DNA from: Candidatus Zixiibacteriota bacterium
Lineage (GTDB): Bacteria; Zixibacteria; MSB-5A5; GN15; FEB-12
Length of the DNA stretch: 64,000 nucleotides
NCBI GenBank assembly: GCA_034003725.1
Contig: JAVEYB010000007.1
Coordinates: 124,001 to 188,000 of the forward strand
Direction of reading: 5' to 3'
Shown here: positions 62,693 to 64,000 of the stretch, in pieces
How positions within the stretch are numbered: position 1 is the first letter of the stretch
Layout: each line of letters starts with the position of its first letter
Program-made: the position numbers and the translations under genes
The notes under the pieces: generated by a model
Told to the model about the DNA's origin: nothing
Seen by the model: the letters and a program-made list of their open reading frames with translations, nothing else
The model's database searches: none

Positions 62693-63161
62693 CAATACGA
62701 TTATCCGCTCCGTAAACAAAACTGCAAGGGGTGCTGAGGTGGTGCGTCCGGGAACTGCTGCGGCGCGCTGGTGATCCAACCACTCTCAGTTCGACTCCAC
62801 AAGCACGTGAGCGCTACGCCAGGTCATCTTGCGTAAGTCGCTGAACCACCGTTATTATATCGTTATCGGTTCACCCTGAAAAACGTAAAAAGTCGTCGTA
62901 CAAGTATCGCTGCGTGTGACTTACGAGGAAATGGCTTTGTTTTGTCATTTTTAGGGGGTCCTCATAGTTCCCTTCCCTTCGGTCGGGACAAATGCCCGCC
63001 TGAGAATTGATGAACAGCTTCGGATTTCGGCAATCCGTGAGCATACGGACAGCCCTCCTTCTGTATTAGGGGGCGGCGGCATTTTTTGCATCGGTCCGGT
63101 GGGAAAAGTGCGGGGTCGCGCGACGCGCGAGGGCGTACGGCGCGCATGCGAACGGGTGTGA
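62693..63161. other. Gene-poor region before the right-end repeats
   Basis: I see no well-supported gene. A - strand frame of 71 codons (62962-63177) begins inside the repeat copy at 63162 and contains CKKCRRPLIQKEGC, which resembles half of a zinc ribbon, but it has no ribosome binding site and is more likely repeat-derived. A weak promoter-like pair, TTGCGT (62829-62834) and TATTAT (62853-62858), has an 18-base spacer. Confidence 0.4.
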
Positions 63162-63244
63162 GGCAGGGGTCGCCCATAGCTTGCTATGGGAATCCGCCGA
63201 AGGCGAGGATAACCTGACGGCAGTCAGACAAGAAACCGCCGGGC
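63162..63244 (+). repeat. Palindromic repeat, copy 1
   Basis: The first 29 bases (63162-63190) are identical to 63818-63846 and include the palindrome CCCATAGC-TT-GCTATGGG. Downstream, both copies share CGCCGAAGGCGAG, CCTGACGG and ACAAGAAACCGCCG. Copy 1 lacks about 24 bases that copy 2 has after the palindrome, and has its own small hairpin CTGAC-GGCA-GTCAG. Confidence 0.88.
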
Positions 63245-63335
63245 CTTGCAGACCCGGAGGCTTCGCATTATCCCCAAGCACGTCATGCACGATAACGAAC
63301 AAGCTCTATACTACAGAGGGACTCGAACTCCAAGA

Positions 63336-63773
63336 TCACTCCTCTCGTTTCTCGAACTCAGCAAGCATCTCGTCGATCAAAGCGGCTCTCTCGCGCTGCT
63401 TGTCGTCTTCCCAGATGGACTCGAAATACTCGCGAAGGAAATAGAACTCGTCTTCATCCTTTATCTTTCCGCGCTTGATGATCTCATCCGCCTTCCGGTC
63501 TGACTCAGCGAAGACCTCATCCAGCCCACTGCCGAACTTCCTTCGCAGAAGTTCGTCAAGCTTAACTTGATCCGCAGGGGGGAGTTGCTTCGCCATGACG
63601 AGTGTCTCTCGATAGGCCATCTTAAGGCCGCGCAATCCCCCTCGCTCGAAAGTCTCCACGAGATCTTTCTCGCCAGACTGATAGATCGAACGATGTTCTC
63701 CCGGTGTTCTTCTTGCGAGAAAGTCCAGAACAACAAGACACCAGTCAATGATAGTTCGGTACTCTTCCGTCAT
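63336..63773 (-). CDS. Uncharacterised 145-aa protein between two repeat copies
   Basis: I do not recognise this gene. It is charged and mostly helical, with MTEEYRTIIDWCLVVLDFL at the start, a middle GLRGLKMAYRETLVMAKQLPPADQVKLDELLRRKFG and a very acidic helical end (KIKDEDEFYFLREYFESIWED ending EKREE). No membrane segment is visible. The longer frame starts in the repeat copy at 63818, but ATG at 63773 (reading leftward) has GAGGAAAG just before it and is preferred. It is flanked in direct orientation by the two repeat copies. Confidence 0.72.
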   Translation of the reverse strand: MTEEYRTIIDWCLVVLDFLARRTPGEHRSIYQSGEKDLVETFERGGLRGLKMAYRETLVMAKQLPPADQVKLDELLRRKFGSGLDEVFAESDRKADEIIKRGKIKDEDEFYFLREYFESIWEDDKQRERAALIDEMLAEFEKREE

Positions 63774-63817
63774 CTTTCCTCTTCTTTGCCTCATTTCCTC
63801 GCTACCATCCTGTGTAG

Positions 63818-63928
63818 GGCAGGGGTCGCCCATAGCTTGCTATGGGTTCCTCTCGGTGTTCCGTCAGATCCTGCTCGCCGAAGGCGAGTGTGACCTGACG
63901 GCGCTCAAACAAGAAACCGCCGCGCCCA
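63818..63928 (+). repeat. Palindromic repeat, copy 2
   Basis: This copy has the shared 29-base core (63818-63846), then an extra segment that adds an arm CCGTCAG (63861-63867), which pairs with CTGACGG (63895-63901) around an inner stem CTCGCC / GGCGAG. The whole unit can fold into a two-hairpin structure. It ends in the shared ACAAGAAACCGCCG. Confidence 0.88.
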
Positions 63929-64000
63929 TCAGACGACCCGGCGGTGTTGCACACTAATCACTGTTTCCTGTATCCATAGCCGTCGCCGAACCTGACGATG

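Noticed and set aside
62962-63177. Small - strand protein with CKKC...C zinc-ribbon-like pattern
   Set aside because: Only three Cys occur, the start lies in a repeat, and no ribosome binding site is present; treated as repeat-derived sequence.
63310-63345. tRNA-like T-arm (complement contains GTTCGAGTCC) near 63320
   Set aside because: The flanking bases do not form the five-bp T stem, and no anticodon or acceptor arm could be folded around it.

Overview
The window reads as one stretch of a chromosome from a high-GC, Gram-negative bacterium of the Fibrobacteres-Chlorobi-Bacteroidetes (FCB) superphylum. The best guess is a candidate Zixibacteria-like lineage. Three things point that way: secreted proteins ending in a Por/type IX-like sorting domain (signature NYPNPFNP...T.I.F.LP, ending KMLLLK-like), dockerin-like doublets of the form DLSDLIYLVNFLFLGGPAP, and outer-membrane markers (OmpA with TSP3 repeats, lipoproteins, bactofilins). 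The lineage is an inference; no rRNA gene is present to settle it.

Bases 1-6264 are a chromosome-maintenance block: the 3' end of mnmE, then mnmG, rsmG, parA, parB, an M23 peptidase and a bactofilin, all on the + strand with overlapping or near-overlapping ends. Two ParB-binding parS palindromes lie in it, one just upstream of mnmG and one inside the rsmG coding sequence. The gene-free gap after the bactofilin (5865-6264) holds one perfect and two near-perfect DnaA boxes, so this may be close to the replication origin.

Bases 6265-14707 hold a MoxR ATPase / DUF58 operon with a DNA methyltransferase and a membrane protein lodged inside it, a flavodiiron protein on the - strand, and a divergent four-gene cluster of unrecognised small proteins (one of only 59 aa), two of which resemble each other at the C terminus. 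A membrane-anchored alpha/beta-hydrolase-like protein that lacks its nucleophile follows.

Bases 14708-43938 are a surface-protein island of eight exported proteins. They fall into two classes: proteins ending in a cysteine-flanked or simple dockerin-like doublet, and proteins ending in a Por-type sorting domain. The centrepiece is a 3242-residue protein made of 33 tandem Ig/cadherin-like repeats. Several of these genes have a sigma70-like promoter (TTGACA, about 17 bases, TATATT/TATTTT) followed by an unusually long 5' leader, and most are closed by a clear hairpin terminator.

Bases 44074-64000 are mainly housekeeping and envelope functions: a GH35-like glycoside hydrolase, a gamma-glutamyltransferase, a bactofilin-like membrane protein, a DUF3592 protein, a CstA transporter, a GAF-GGDEF diguanylate cyclase, a compact peptidoglycan-recycling run (nagZ, anmK, SpoIID-like), an OmpA/TSP3 protein, a 2H phosphoesterase-like protein, a GT4 glycosyltransferase, a class-V aminotransferase and a PEGA lipoprotein. 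The right end carries two direct copies of a palindromic repeat flanking an unrecognised 145-aa gene. I saw no tRNA, rRNA, CRISPR array or transposase.
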